Source: SIG622 sp045652245
GTDB taxonomy: Bacteria > Bacillota > Clostridia > Oscillospirales > CAG-382
DNA: 31,890 bases
Assembly: GCA_045652245.1 (NCBI GenBank)
Contig: JAZRTY010000018.1
Location: 1 to 31,890, forward strand
Direction of reading: 5' to 3'
Shown piece by piece: positions 1-7,136 of the stretch. Made by a program: the position numbers and the translations under genes. Positions within the stretch are counted from its first letter, which is position 1. Each line of letters starts with the position of its first letter. Under the pieces are notes generated by a model. That model had not been told where the DNA came from and ran no database searches. It saw nothing but the letters and a program-made list of their open reading frames with translations.

Positions 1-771
1 CTTAATTCTCGTTCCCACCTTCAAGCGTTCATCAGCCCCTTGCATAAATGCCTGGAACTGTTTGCCCTTACCGAACAAAAGCATAGAACTCTGATTGTTC
101 TGCACGTTTATCTTACGAACCTCGTAAACATCGGCGGTTTCGTCGTTGTTCTGAGGTTGTGTAATTGAAGGTGCAGGAGGTGGAGTTTCCGCTTGCTTCT
201 GCTGTACGGGTTGAGGTTGTGTATTCTGTTTTTGTATCGGCTGTGCGGTTGTCTGCTTTGGAGCAGGTGTACCGAACATTCTTGCAATAGTATCGTTGTA
301 TGCCTTTTCAAGCTTTGCGTTTTCGGATTCGGGGATAACGTAACTGTTGCCCCTCGCTTCGGCTGCTACCCATACAGTGTTAAAGCTGTAGAGATACCTG
401 CCTATGTTCCATTTTACCGCCGCACGCTTAAAGGCATCGGACAATCCGCCCTTGACAGCTTCAATGTCGCTGTCTTCAGCACCGTCTGTCTTGTCAATCC
501 ACTGTCCCAGCTCGTCATCGTAGATAGAAATGGTACAGAGCTGTGAGGACTTGGTTTTCTTACCCGACACGCTTTCGTGCCAAGGAGTATAACTGTCCTT
601 CCAGCGATTCTGTCCCACTACCTCGTCAAGTCTGTCTGCAACAGCTCTTGCGTCAAGATACGGTACCGCTATACCTTGCATTCTTTGTTCGTTTACATAC
701 TGTAATCTCCAGCTTACATCCGATGCCGGAAAAGGTTTTCCGAATTCTTCAAAGTATTTGTTTTCCCTCAT
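1..771 (-). CDS. Rad52/Rad22-family single-strand annealing protein (3' end outside window)
   Basis: The frame is open from an ATG at 771 to the left edge (257 codons), so the C-terminus is missing. The first ~140 residues resemble the Rad52/22 annealing fold: an early segment with PYLDARAVADRLDEVVGQNRW, a WHE..SGKK hairpin, and the signature AVKGGLSDAFKRAAVKWNIGRYLY. A Gln/Pro-rich low-complexity linker (about 165-200) follows, then a short conserved tail. Family members bind ssDNA and anneal complementary strands, as phage and plasmid recombinases do. A strong AGGAGG-like site precedes the ATG, and the gene begins 17 bases after the E2-like gene in the same operon. With the element's SSB, clamp and helicase it probably supports replication and integration by annealing. 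The family call is good; which SSAP subfamily is unclear without a search. Confidence 0.85.
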   Translation of the reverse strand, partial: MRENKYFEEFGKPFPASDVSWRLQYVNEQRMQGIAVPYLDARAVADRLDEVVGQNRWKDSYTPWHESVSGKKTKSSQLCTISIYDDELGQWIDKTDGAEDSDIEAVKGGLSDAFKRAAVKWNIGRYLYSFNTVWVAAEARGNSYVIPESENAKLEKAYNDTIARMFGTPAPKQTTAQPIQKQNTQPQPVQQKQAETPPPAPSITQPQNNDETADVYEVRKINVQNNQSSMLLFGKGKQFQAFMQGADERLKVGTRIK

Positions 772-788
772 GGTTTGTTCCTCCTATA

Positions 789-1445
789 TTAACTGTTTAC
801 AAAATCCTGTAGTGTTTTGCCGCTTGCGATAAGAACATCGGAGTAATAGTCCTTTGGTTCCTTATCTTTTAGCATTTCAAAAAGCTGTCGAAGCTCCACA
901 TCGAACTTGGTTCTCTCATTTCGGTAGTGGTCGTTATTATTGGGCATAGACATAATAAAATGCATAACTCCCGTAAGCTGATGAAGCGATTTGATTTCGG
1001 GCAGCTTATTACCACCGCAACACAATCTGAAACCGCTGACATTGGAGAAAGGATATATGTACATCTTACTTTTTGGTGTAAGCAATCCTTCGTCCACAAC
1101 CCCGAGATTCACATTTGTTATCTTGCCTTTGCTTATTAAAAAACCGAACACTAACCTTGGAAGCGGAAAGTCGTGGTACTCCGTCTTTTCATAAACTATG
1201 TCGCAGCGTCTTTTCGGAAACTCGATACATATTTTCTGAGTTCCGCCGTCGCCTGCACCATAGAAGAAAGAGCCCTCGGGCATTATTCCGCTTGTTACAA
1301 GTCCTGTTTTTATGGAATCCTTAACGCATTTCAAAAACACATCGGGTTCTACCGTTTTAAACTTTTTTACTCCGTCTTCAATGTCTTCAACGAAGATCTT
1401 TCCGTCACTGTTTATGCGAATAACAAGCTCATCTTCACGATGCAT
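789..1445 (-). CDS. PRTRC-B-like / prokaryotic E2 family D protein
   Basis: A 218-aa protein. I chose the ATG at 1445 because GGAGGT lies seven bases upstream, inside the 3' end of the previous gene; an upstream start at 1478 lacks this. The central part reads FPLPRLVFGFLI, then NVNLGVV, then YPFSNVSGFRLCCGGNKLP, then LTGVMHFIMSMPNN. This order matches my memory of Prok-E2_D (PRTRC system protein B), where a cysteine after the 'F.NV...' strand is the proposed E2-like active site; here it would be C142 or C143. Its operon also holds a ThiF E1 and a JAMM protease, which is the known company of this family. Proposed role: accept a ubiquitin-like protein from the E1 and pass it to a target. Catalysis is inferred, not shown. 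It overlaps the upstream gene by 11 bases. Confidence 0.7.
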   Translation of the reverse strand: MHREDELVIRINSDGKIFVEDIEDGVKKFKTVEPDVFLKCVKDSIKTGLVTSGIMPEGSFFYGAGDGGTQKICIEFPKRRCDIVYEKTEYHDFPLPRLVFGFLISKGKITNVNLGVVDEGLLTPKSKMYIYPFSNVSGFRLCCGGNKLPEIKSLHQLTGVMHFIMSMPNNNDHYRNERTKFDVELRQLFEMLKDKEPKDYYSDVLIASGKTLQDFVNS

Positions 1446-2028
1446 AACAAAGACCTCCTTTACGGCAACGCTTTTCACGGCGAGCCTTTCTGTATTTCTC
1501 TTTGAGAATGGGAAGTTCTTTTTTCATAAGTGTCATTACTCTTACTATCCACAGACACATCGGTATTTCGCAATCGAAGTCATAACCCCATAAAAGCTCA
1601 AGCCTTGCGCCCTTACGTTTATGACCGATGAAATAGTCGAAGTTATACGAGAAAAAGCCTCGCATTTCTTCCATCTTTCGCTCAATACCCTTTATGTACG
1701 GATTCTCTTTTGTTTTAGCACCTTCAAGACGGTGCAGTTTCCGTGCTATACGGTAATACTCCTCAAATTCATCCGAACTGTAAGCCCATACATACACTTC
1801 ACAATCATCCTCGGAATATCCGAATTTGTTGTAAATGTGCTCGTCGCTTATAGTCTTTGGAGCTGCATTGGATATTGCCTCCATGACGTAATCGTAGTAG
1901 TAATCCATATCTATCAGTTCTTTTTTGTAACCACGCTCAAATATATCAATACCTGCATCGTGGTAGACCTTGATAAGACAAACGAGAAGCAGCACAGCCT
2001 TTGAATATTCATCTGTTACAAGTCTCAT
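1435..2028 (-). CDS. Hypothetical protein of the ubiquitin-like cassette (197 aa)
   Basis: I do not recognise a family. The protein is rich in Tyr, Glu and Lys, mostly helical in appearance, has no membrane segment and no obvious catalytic motif. The middle is acidic (EDDCEVYVWAYSSDEFEEYY) and the C-terminus very basic (KEKYRKARREKRCRKGG), suggesting a nucleic acid or acidic-partner contact. AGGAGGACAAA precedes the ATG at 2028. Its last codons contain the ribosome site of the E2-like gene, so the two are translationally coupled. The position between the methyltransferase block and the E2-like gene suggests a cassette-specific accessory or target-recognition role, but this rests only on context. 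Confidence 0.75.
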   Translation of the reverse strand: MRLVTDEYSKAVLLLVCLIKVYHDAGIDIFERGYKKELIDMDYYYDYVMEAISNAAPKTISDEHIYNKFGYSEDDCEVYVWAYSSDEFEEYYRIARKLHRLEGAKTKENPYIKGIERKMEEMRGFFSYNFDYFIGHKRKGARLELLWGYDFDCEIPMCLWIVRVMTLMKKELPILKEKYRKARREKRCRKGGLCYAS

Positions 2029-2037
2029 TTTGTCCTC

Positions 2038-2349
2038 CTAAAAATATCTTCTCGCCGTTGTAACCCTTGCCGGCATTTCAGCAAAGGTATTAACGATGTT
2101 ATGGAGCGAATTTATTCTGTCCTCGATAAGCTCGCATTTATCGTCAATGAGAGTAGTAATATCATCTTCATCAAAGGCATCGAAGTCTATATCTCCGACA
2201 TATATCGGCTGTTTGGATATATACTTGAATATCACCTTATCAAAGATGTATCTTTCTCCCTCTGTTTCGATAAAATTCGGCACATCGGAAACAGCATCAG
2301 CCTTTTTAAGAGCCGACACCATACGTCCGAGATCTAATGTGTATTCCAT
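2038..2349 (-). CDS. Hypothetical small acidic protein (103 aa)
   Basis: Not recognised. It is acidic, with a run of Asp/Glu near residues 55-65 (DIDFDAFDEDD) followed by a predicted helix (LIDDKCELIEDRINSLHNIVNTF) that could dimerise. It is soluble, without a signal peptide. AGAAAGGAAAC lies upstream of the ATG at 2349. It is 14 bases after the methyltransferase and 9 bases before the 197-aa gene, so it clearly belongs to the same operon. Its size and acidity recall small accessory genes of plasmid PRTRC-type loci, but I cannot match it to a named one. Confidence 0.7.
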   Translation of the reverse strand: MEYTLDLGRMVSALKKADAVSDVPNFIETEGERYIFDKVIFKYISKQPIYVGDIDFDAFDEDDITTLIDDKCELIEDRINSLHNIVNTFAEMPARVTTARRYF

Positions 2350-2363
2350 AATTTGTTTCCTTT

Positions 2364-3728
2364 CTAAGCAAGGTGTTTTACTCCCTCCGGTGTGAGAATA
2401 TTGAACAGCATCCTGTTCACTCTCGTTTCGGTAAGAGTGCCTTCCTCTTCGTTTTCACGCCTTTTTACTTCCTTGATAACTCTGCCCTTGATTACATGGG
2501 GTGTGTCGCAGTCAACGTAACCGTTGATGAGACCGCTACCGCCAATCAAGCCTACCTGCCCGATATTGAGAGGTAAAAGCGGTCGTTTTTCAATAGCATC
2601 AATCTTGCTTTTTTCGAAGAACATATTTATTGACTTCGATTTTGCAAGCTGACGCTGAAGCTCACCTAAATTAAAGTTAGCTCCCTTGAAAACTTCCACG
2701 TTTTTCTCCACCTCGGGTACAGAGTATATTTCGGTACCAAGCGTATCAATCATCGGAATCCTTTCGGGAAGCATTGCAAACTGTGAAAGCTTTTCTGCTT
2801 CATCCGAGCCGTCTTCCTTTTTCTTTTTTATGCCGAATACAACTATCTGCTTGAACTTTGAAAACTCACTGTCAAGAAACCGATAGACCGATATATCCTT
2901 GAAATTATCGCAGAGTACACGGCAAATGTCATAGGTAAGCCTGTAATACGGAACGATGTACATAATAACACCGCCCGGCATTAGATGATGTATGCTTTCA
3001 ACAAGGAAACGCTTCTCGCTTCTTGCCTTTACGCCGCCTTCACCGATTACGTTAAGGTACGGCGGATTAAGAAAGAGTACGTGAAACGCCTCCGAGCTTA
3101 TCCTCGAATGAAAGAAGGAGCCGAAGCCTACACGGTCGAGCCGTGTTTCTGCTTCTTTGCCTCTTGCTTCGTCAATCTCTGTTCCGTAGGTTACGGAGTC
3201 TGTGCCTAAAGCAAGTGCTTCAAGGGCAAGACCGCATCCGCAACACGGATCAAAGATATTGACTTTATTTTCGGGAAATTTGAGAGCATTTTTCATCATC
3301 TTGACGTGGGAGATGTCTGTGGGATAATATCCCATCTTGACATTGTTCATAAGGCGACCTATGAGAGTTGCATCTACCGTTTCGGTTTTAGGTATCTGTT
3401 TTCTAAGAGTTTCTACAGCAGATATGAGTTTGGTGTAATCGGGAGTCAAAAGGTTAAATGACCTCACCGCACCGTAGAGCTTGTTTGCAAAGGCTGAAGC
3501 ATCGGACATATCGCACTCGGAGAAAAGAAGACCGAGTTCCCGAACCGTATCAAGCAGCTTTCGCTTTGTGCTTTCAAGCTCGGTAAAGGTATCCTTTGCT
3601 CTTTGTACGTTGTTCTTTTCCTTGTAAATATCAATGGCTTTCCTTTTGATCGGCATAGCCTCGATAATGCTTACAAGACTTCTTTCTGCTTCTGCAAACT
3701 TTTCTATGGCATAATAGCTTTCAGACAT
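2364..3728 (-). CDS. N6-adenine-type DNA methyltransferase (DUF6094-like)
   Basis: A 454-aa protein with a helical N-terminal region (about 1-130) and a class I methyltransferase core. The SAM-binding motif I is FDPCCGCG at 159-166 and the catalytic motif IV is NPPY at 221-224, which defines an amino-methyltransferase of the N6-adenine/N4-cytosine type. A C-terminal region (about 320-454) has no obvious nuclease signature and could serve in target recognition. There is no adjacent restriction gene, so it is probably an orphan element methylase that marks or protects element DNA, or acts in replication control. GGAGGG sits 7 bases before the ATG, which overlaps the stop of the upstream 60-aa gene. 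Alignment with DUF6094 proteins is from memory. Confidence 0.85.
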   Translation of the reverse strand: MSESYYAIEKFAEAERSLVSIIEAMPIKRKAIDIYKEKNNVQRAKDTFTELESTKRKLLDTVRELGLLFSECDMSDASAFANKLYGAVRSFNLLTPDYTKLISAVETLRKQIPKTETVDATLIGRLMNNVKMGYYPTDISHVKMMKNALKFPENKVNIFDPCCGCGLALEALALGTDSVTYGTEIDEARGKEAETRLDRVGFGSFFHSRISSEAFHVLFLNPPYLNVIGEGGVKARSEKRFLVESIHHLMPGGVIMYIVPYYRLTYDICRVLCDNFKDISVYRFLDSEFSKFKQIVVFGIKKKKEDGSDEAEKLSQFAMLPERIPMIDTLGTEIYSVPEVEKNVEVFKGANFNLGELQRQLAKSKSINMFFEKSKIDAIEKRPLLPLNIGQVGLIGGSGLINGYVDCDTPHVIKGRVIKEVKRRENEEEGTLTETRVNRMLFNILTPEGVKHLA

Positions 3729-3910
3729 TACGCAGCCCTCCTTAAGTGATTTCCGTTATCGTGGTAATCCACCTGTTCGGAGTGGGTAATCTTCTGTACC
3801 TGCTTTCTGCCGAGAGCGTCTACTGTTTCAAGCTTTTCTGTTGTAACCGTCACTGTTTTTTCAAAGGTCATTACGACCTCTTTTGTTTGAGTAAGAATAA
3901 AATCATTCAT
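3728..3910 (-). CDS. Small basic/polar protein of the E1-JAB operon (60 aa)
   Basis: This 60-aa ORF starts at an ATG overlapping the E1 stop (TAATG), and its own stop overlaps the methyltransferase start, so it is translationally coupled on both sides. The sequence has a Thr/Val-rich beta-like stretch (TFEKTVTVTTEKLETVD) and a charged tail ending HLRRAA. A ubiquitin-like modifier is expected somewhere in an E1/E2/JAB locus, but this protein is short for a beta-grasp and does not end in GG or a close variant, so I do not assign it as the modifier. The tight coupling argues it is real and made in amounts matched to its neighbours. Confidence 0.65.
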   Translation of the reverse strand: MNDFILTQTKEVVMTFEKTVTVTTEKLETVDALGRKQVQKITHSEQVDYHDNGNHLRRAA

Positions 3911-4629
3911 TATGCAACCTTTCTGAGACTGAGTTTTCTTGATGAAAACGCAACTCTTGTGTTTTCAAGACTTCCTTCGATAAGAAGGTAGTACAGCATA
4001 CTTGCTACCGCCGTAGAAGCGAATACGTTTGCCGCAATAGTCTGCGGAGCTGATACACTTCTTTCAGCGCAGGAAAGCTCGGAGGGAAACTTTTCGGTAT
4101 CGGTAAGGATATCGGGATAAACCCTTGCTACTGGCTTACTTAATACCTTGCCGCCCATTTTCACACCGCACACTACCTGTCCTGTGAATTCACCGTTGCC
4201 TGAGTCAATGTAGATAATATCCTCAAGCTTATTGAAGACGTTATTACACATAATTCTTGAACGGTTGTTATCCACAGCACCGATAAGTATGCCAATGGGT
4301 TTAGGGCTACCGTAGCTTCCTTTTACGTTAAGAAGCTCAAAAAGTTCCTCTTCGCTTTCTATGTAGTCGGGTATGTATTCGGTTTCAATCCCGAATACCT
4401 CCGAATACCTTTCTGCCATAACCTGTGCCTTGTTTTCACCAATATCGCACTCAGCAAAGTTCTGCCTTATGAGATTTTTTCTTTCCACAATGTCACCGTC
4501 GCAGATGATTACCTTGCAGGGACGGTTAGAAGAAAACGCTATCCGATAAAGATGCGGAATTACGTTTCCTCCTGTGCCGCCTGCACCGATAATGACTATC
4601 TTCACAGGTCTGTTAAGTGCAAGCTTCAT
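3910..4629 (-). CDS. ThiF/E1-like adenylyltransferase (PRTRC ThiF type)
   Basis: A 239-aa Rossmann-fold E1. The nucleotide loop GAGGTGG spans residues 15-21, followed by CDGD at 43-46, the ribose/phosphate contacts ERKNLIRQNF at 49-58, K67, and the second acid in GAVDN at 118-121. A candidate catalytic cysteine is C187 in SELSCAERSVSAPQTIAAN, as in PRTRC ThiF proteins. The family adenylates the C-terminus of a ubiquitin-like or sulfur-carrier protein and may pass it as a thioester. There is no rhodanese or adenylation-only extension. It follows the JAB gene with a 4-base ATGA overlap and precedes the 60-aa gene with TAATG overlap. A thiamine or molybdopterin role is unlikely given the E2-like and JAB neighbours. 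Confidence 0.88.
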   Translation of the reverse strand: MKLALNRPVKIVIIGAGGTGGNVIPHLYRIAFSSNRPCKVIICDGDIVERKNLIRQNFAECDIGENKAQVMAERYSEVFGIETEYIPDYIESEEELFELLNVKGSYGSPKPIGILIGAVDNNRSRIMCNNVFNKLEDIIYIDSGNGEFTGQVVCGVKMGGKVLSKPVARVYPDILTDTEKFPSELSCAERSVSAPQTIAANVFASTAVASMLYYLLIEGSLENTRVAFSSRKLSLRKVA

Positions 4630-5966
4630 TCTTTTTCCTCCTTTTCGTACTTGCGTATTTCAACGGCTTCTTTCCACTTTTCAGGAAATTCACCGCCGAT
4701 ACCGTCAAATACAATAGCAGGATCAATAACGAGATGCTTGCCTCCGACAGATATGCGTGTAGTCATATCGGGAAAGACCTTATCAAGTCTTCCGATAACC
4801 GTATAAAGCCTTGTGGCAATCTCATCCTTGTCGTCTGTTCTTGAGAATACCGCTCCCATTGTATTGTGGGAATGTACTTCCATAACAAGAAGAAACTTTT
4901 CCTCATCAATATCGGGAAGGTTCGTGTCAACGCTCGCTTTAGTAACTGTTTGCTTTGGAACGTGAACACGGTACTTTTCTTCTTCAAACGACCAGTAGAT
5001 ATTTGCCATTGCTTCATTCTCGCTCTTTTCAGTTACGAACGTTTTGAAAAAGGCGATAATCTCCGACAGGATACTGTACGGTATTTTCGGCAGAGCCGGG
5101 ATAAACCCGGCCCTTACCTTTGTAAAAAGGGATACGCTGTCAGCTTCGGCTATGAATGTCCCAATCTGATTATTGCGAACTTCATAGATTTTTCCGTCGC
5201 TGGATGGTACGAATACGATCTGTTTTCCGCTGCTTACCGCTTCTTCAAGACTGTTTGCAACTCCCTTGTAGGAGGCAACAATACCTTTCTTTTTAGCCGT
5301 AACAGACGGGATAACCTTGCATTCGACCTCTCCCTTAGCTTTTTTAAGACAGTCCATAAATTCCTTTGATTCTTCAATCTGCTTTTTCAGACTTGCAATC
5401 GTGGTTTTCTTCGGCGTCGAAACTGTCTTTGTTATAGTTCCGTAAGTCATTTTCCACGATACTGCAGTTGCGTCGTCAAGCTCGGGAAAGTCCTCTGCTT
5501 TTTCGTTACGCAGTTCATCAAAGGTCTTTGAGGTGTCTACGATTTCCTCTTTGGCATTTGCATAGGAGAAGATAGGAAGCTTCAATACTAAGCCGCTCTT
5601 GTCCTTTTCTGCCTGTTTTTGGTTTGCCTGTGCCAGTGCCGCTTCAAAAGGATCCTGCTCCTCTGATTTATCGCCTGCGACATCAGATTCTGTTGTTTCA
5701 GCTTTTGCATCGGCTGCCGGCTGTGATACGGTTGTTGTTTCTTCATTTGTTTGTGTTTCCTCCGGGTTATCGGTTGTTGTAGGTGCAGGTGTTTCACTCT
5801 TAACTTCTGCACTTTCTGTCTGAGCATCGTCTTTCTTTTCCGCAGTTCCGAAAATGCTGTCAAAGTCATCACTGCTGAAATCGGGAAGGTCTGTAAAGGT
5901 CGCATCACTTCCAAGATCTATAGGTTCATTTCCGCCGAATAATCCGTTGTTTCTTTCTTCACTCAT
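4626..5966 (-). CDS. JAB/JAMM-domain metalloprotease with long acidic N-terminus
   Basis: A 446-aa protein. Residues 1-120 are acidic and Ser/Thr/Gln-rich, probably disordered. Residues ~165-285 form a middle domain of unknown fold. Residues ~295-425 are the JAB domain, with the zinc motif HSH at 365-367, S375 and D378, exactly HxHx7SxxD; E318 is a candidate for the upstream glutamate. JAMM enzymes cleave isopeptide or C-terminal bonds of ubiquitin-like proteins. It is the first large gene of the operon, with AGGAGG before the ATG. In PRTRC-type loci the JAB protein is the expected processing or deconjugating partner of E1 and E2. The middle segment could hide a modifier domain, but I cannot show this. 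Confidence 0.82.
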   Translation of the reverse strand: MSEERNNGLFGGNEPIDLGSDATFTDLPDFSSDDFDSIFGTAEKKDDAQTESAEVKSETPAPTTTDNPEETQTNEETTTVSQPAADAKAETTESDVAGDKSEEQDPFEAALAQANQKQAEKDKSGLVLKLPIFSYANAKEEIVDTSKTFDELRNEKAEDFPELDDATAVSWKMTYGTITKTVSTPKKTTIASLKKQIEESKEFMDCLKKAKGEVECKVIPSVTAKKKGIVASYKGVANSLEEAVSSGKQIVFVPSSDGKIYEVRNNQIGTFIAEADSVSLFTKVRAGFIPALPKIPYSILSEIIAFFKTFVTEKSENEAMANIYWSFEEEKYRVHVPKQTVTKASVDTNLPDIDEEKFLLVMEVHSHNTMGAVFSRTDDKDEIATRLYTVIGRLDKVFPDMTTRISVGGKHLVIDPAIVFDGIGGEFPEKWKEAVEIRKYEKEEKE

Positions 5967-6035
5967 TTTTGAGTCCTCCTAAATAATTTGTTTTTGTTTT
6001 GTGTGGCTGTTGGTTTTCACGATCAATTTATTCCC

Positions 6036-6131
6036 TCAACTCTTCACCCCCAATACTGAGGAGTGATTCAAGTTAGATGACAAATCAATCGCACCAAACC
6101 TTGACCACTCGCTGAAATTTTTCAATTTCAT
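6036..6131 (-). CDS. 31-residue leader ORF upstream of the JAB-E1 operon
   Basis: ATG at 6131, TGA at 6036-6038. The peptide begins MKLKNFSEWSRFGAIDLSSN and ends in GVKS. An excellent ribosome site (GGAAGGAGG) stands seven bases upstream, and the ORF sits just below a terminator-like hairpin and 69 bases above the JAB start. It may be a regulatory leader peptide or a genuine small protein. It has no run of a single rare amino acid typical of classical amino-acid attenuation. Confidence rests on the ribosome site and position rather than on homology. Confidence 0.5.
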   Translation of the reverse strand: MKLKNFSEWSRFGAIDLSSNLNHSSVLGVKS

Positions 6132-6154
6132 CTGTTTTACCTCCTTCCGAAAGC

Positions 6155-6201
6155 AAAAAAACACACGCAAAAGTCCCTAAAAAGACTTAATACGTGTGTT
6201 T
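6155..6201 (-). terminator. Attenuator-like intrinsic terminator in the operon leader
   Basis: On the minus strand the arms AAACACACG and CGTGTGTTT (9 bp perfect) enclose an inner AAGTC/GACTT pair, followed by a T run (6160-6155). This is a textbook intrinsic terminator, but it lies between the operon promoter and its first genes, so it can only make sense as a regulated attenuator. Confidence 0.7.
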
Positions 6202-6244
6202 GCTTCCAATAAAATTATTTTGTTTTCCTGTAAAAATGACAATA

Positions 6245-6300
6245 GCAGGTACTGAAAATGCCCATACCTATCCCGTAGGATGGAACATACCTGTACCTGC
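6245..6300 (-). ncRNA. Structured leader RNA element (long hairpin)
   Basis: The arms GCAGGTAC (minus-strand 5' side, 6300-6293) and GTACCTGC (6252-6245) pair perfectly over 8 bp. Inside, ATCC-tacG-GGAT can form a second stem, and GGTATG occurs twice. It lies in the 5' leader, 40-odd bases upstream of the attenuator. I do not recognise it as a known riboswitch class. Confidence 0.45.
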
Positions 6301-6329
6301 TTAACTGCTTACCGTTTTAACTGCTTACC
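6301..6329. repeat. Two 13-bp direct repeats in the leader start
   Basis: TTAACTGCTTACC occurs at 6301-6313 and again at 6317-6329, a 16-base period, with a partial third copy (CCTGCTTA) just left. They lie immediately downstream of the predicted -10, around the expected transcription start, a good place for an operator. Confidence 0.65.
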
Positions 6330-6443
6330 ATTTTTACAATGCTATTTTATCATAGACTTTTCCTCTTTGGTAGAGGTGGCGCTAAATTAAATATAAATTT
6401 GAAAATTGATAAAAAGTATGATTCGGAACACTAATGCGATATG
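6321..6443. repeat. Direct repeat copy A (promoter-bearing, ~123 bp)
   Basis: This segment aligns without large gaps to 19395-19517 in the same orientation. Shared blocks include CTGCTTACCATTTTTA, AATGCTATTTTA, a GGT..CGCTAAA block and AATTTGAAAATTGATAAAAA. Identity is imperfect, so the copies have diverged. It marks the left edge of the RiPP-bearing island. Confidence 0.7.
6344..6372 (-). promoter_or_regulatory. Predicted promoter of the JAB-E1 operon
   Basis: Minus strand: -35 TACCAA (6372-6367), 17-base spacer, -10 TAAAAT (6349-6344). The -35 is poor, so an activator may be needed. The same layout with -10 TAAAAT and a 17-base spacer recurs in the repeat copy at 19418-19446, which supports it as a functional element promoter. 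Confidence 0.45.
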
Positions 6444-6478
6444 CTCTTCCTTCTCTCTCAACTGTTAACAAAATAATA

Positions 6479-6507
6479 TTGAGGAAAATGTCGAAGTATG
6501 ATATAAT
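6479..6507 (+). promoter_or_regulatory. Sigma-A-type promoter for the 6565 gene
   Basis: -35 TTGAGG (6479-6484), a 17-base spacer and -10 TATAAT (6502-6507), followed by a GGAGGT ribosome site at 6526-6531. It is the best-looking promoter in the window and fires away from the JAB operon. Confidence 0.65.
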
Positions 6508-6564
6508 ATATTTATAAAGTGTGACGGAGGTATCATTTTTGAAAACAAGAGTTCTAACGAAGCA

Positions 6565-6861
6565 ATGGAACTCATTGTTTCTGCTCACCGGGCGCGTGGA
6601 TATTATCAATATTCGCAGATATATGGTTATATGAAAGAGAATGAGTCGGCATATATTATGAGGCATAATCGGGAGAGAGAACTGATACAAGAGTTAGAGC
6701 CAAATAAGCTGGCACTTTATATTGAGATAAATAGATTGAATATTGAAAGTACACTTATATCAAAAATTACTAATGAAAAATATGATTGTTATTTTTCACT
6801 ATTGAATAAAGAAAATCAACAAAAAGTTCTTGCACATAAAAGCAAAAAAGACCAAATGTAA
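6565..6861 (+). CDS. Hypothetical protein, 98 aa (start uncertain)
   Basis: Not recognised. It is a soluble, charged, probably helical protein (SAHRARGYYQYSQIYGY, then RERELIQELEPNKLALYIEINRLNIEST), ending with KSKKDQM. One of few plus-strand genes here, it has its own good promoter. The first in-frame ATG (6565) has no ribosome site next to it, while GGAGGT at 6526-6531 is followed in frame by ATC ATT TTT GAA AAC; the true start may be a rare ATT/ATC, adding 11-12 residues, or the original ATG may have been lost. A small element regulator is possible but unproven. Confidence 0.5.
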   Translation: MELIVSAHRARGYYQYSQIYGYMKENESAYIMRHNRERELIQELEPNKLALYIEINRLNIESTLISKITNEKYDCYFSLLNKENQQKVLAHKSKKDQM

Positions 6862-7084
6862 ACAGTTGCTGGGAAAATGTTAGCACGCAAGACGATTTCA
6901 AAATATTGTAATGTAGCCCTGATGATATATCTTTTAATCGGGTTATTACGAAAAATCTAATGCGAAACAGTTCAATGTGGAGTTAGATAGCAGCCATTCA
7001 GAGGAAAGGGTTGTGAAATCAATTTTGTCAAGGGTAAAGTGTGCGGTTACAAATGATTAACATTTCTCTTTTCTAAGACAATAT

Positions 7085-7136
7085 AAATTTTATTCCCAAC
7101 AAGAGACACAGAGTTCTCCTGTTGGGGATAAAATTT
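7085..7136. terminator. Long inverted repeat, probable bidirectional terminator
   Basis: The 17-base arms AAATTTTATTCCCAACA and TGTTGGGGATAAAATTT match with one mismatch around an 18-base loop. A/T tracts flank the GC-rich core on both sides. It could end the plus-strand 98-aa gene and the decayed minus-strand pair. The 223 bases to its left (6862-7084) hold no gene I can support. Confidence 0.7.

Noticed and set aside
1621..2004. Open frame of 127 codons on the plus strand
   Set aside because: It is antisense to the well-supported 197-aa gene and has no ribosome site; the other plus-strand frames over minus-strand genes were rejected for the same reason.
2364..3728. Type I or IIG restriction-modification system
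   Set aside because: Only a methylase core is visible, with no specificity, nuclease or translocase subunit beside it.
3910..4629. ThiF protein as a thiamine or molybdopterin biosynthesis gene
   Set aside because: No ThiS/MoaD, ThiG or related genes are near; E2-like and JAB neighbours point to a ubiquitin-like system.
6155..6201. End-of-operon terminator for a gene upstream on the minus strand
   Set aside because: No minus-strand gene lies between the promoter repeat and this hairpin, so it is better read as a leader attenuator.
6301..6329. Start of a CRISPR-like or iteron array
   Set aside because: Only two full copies with a 3-base gap are present, too few and too close for an array; an operator is more likely.
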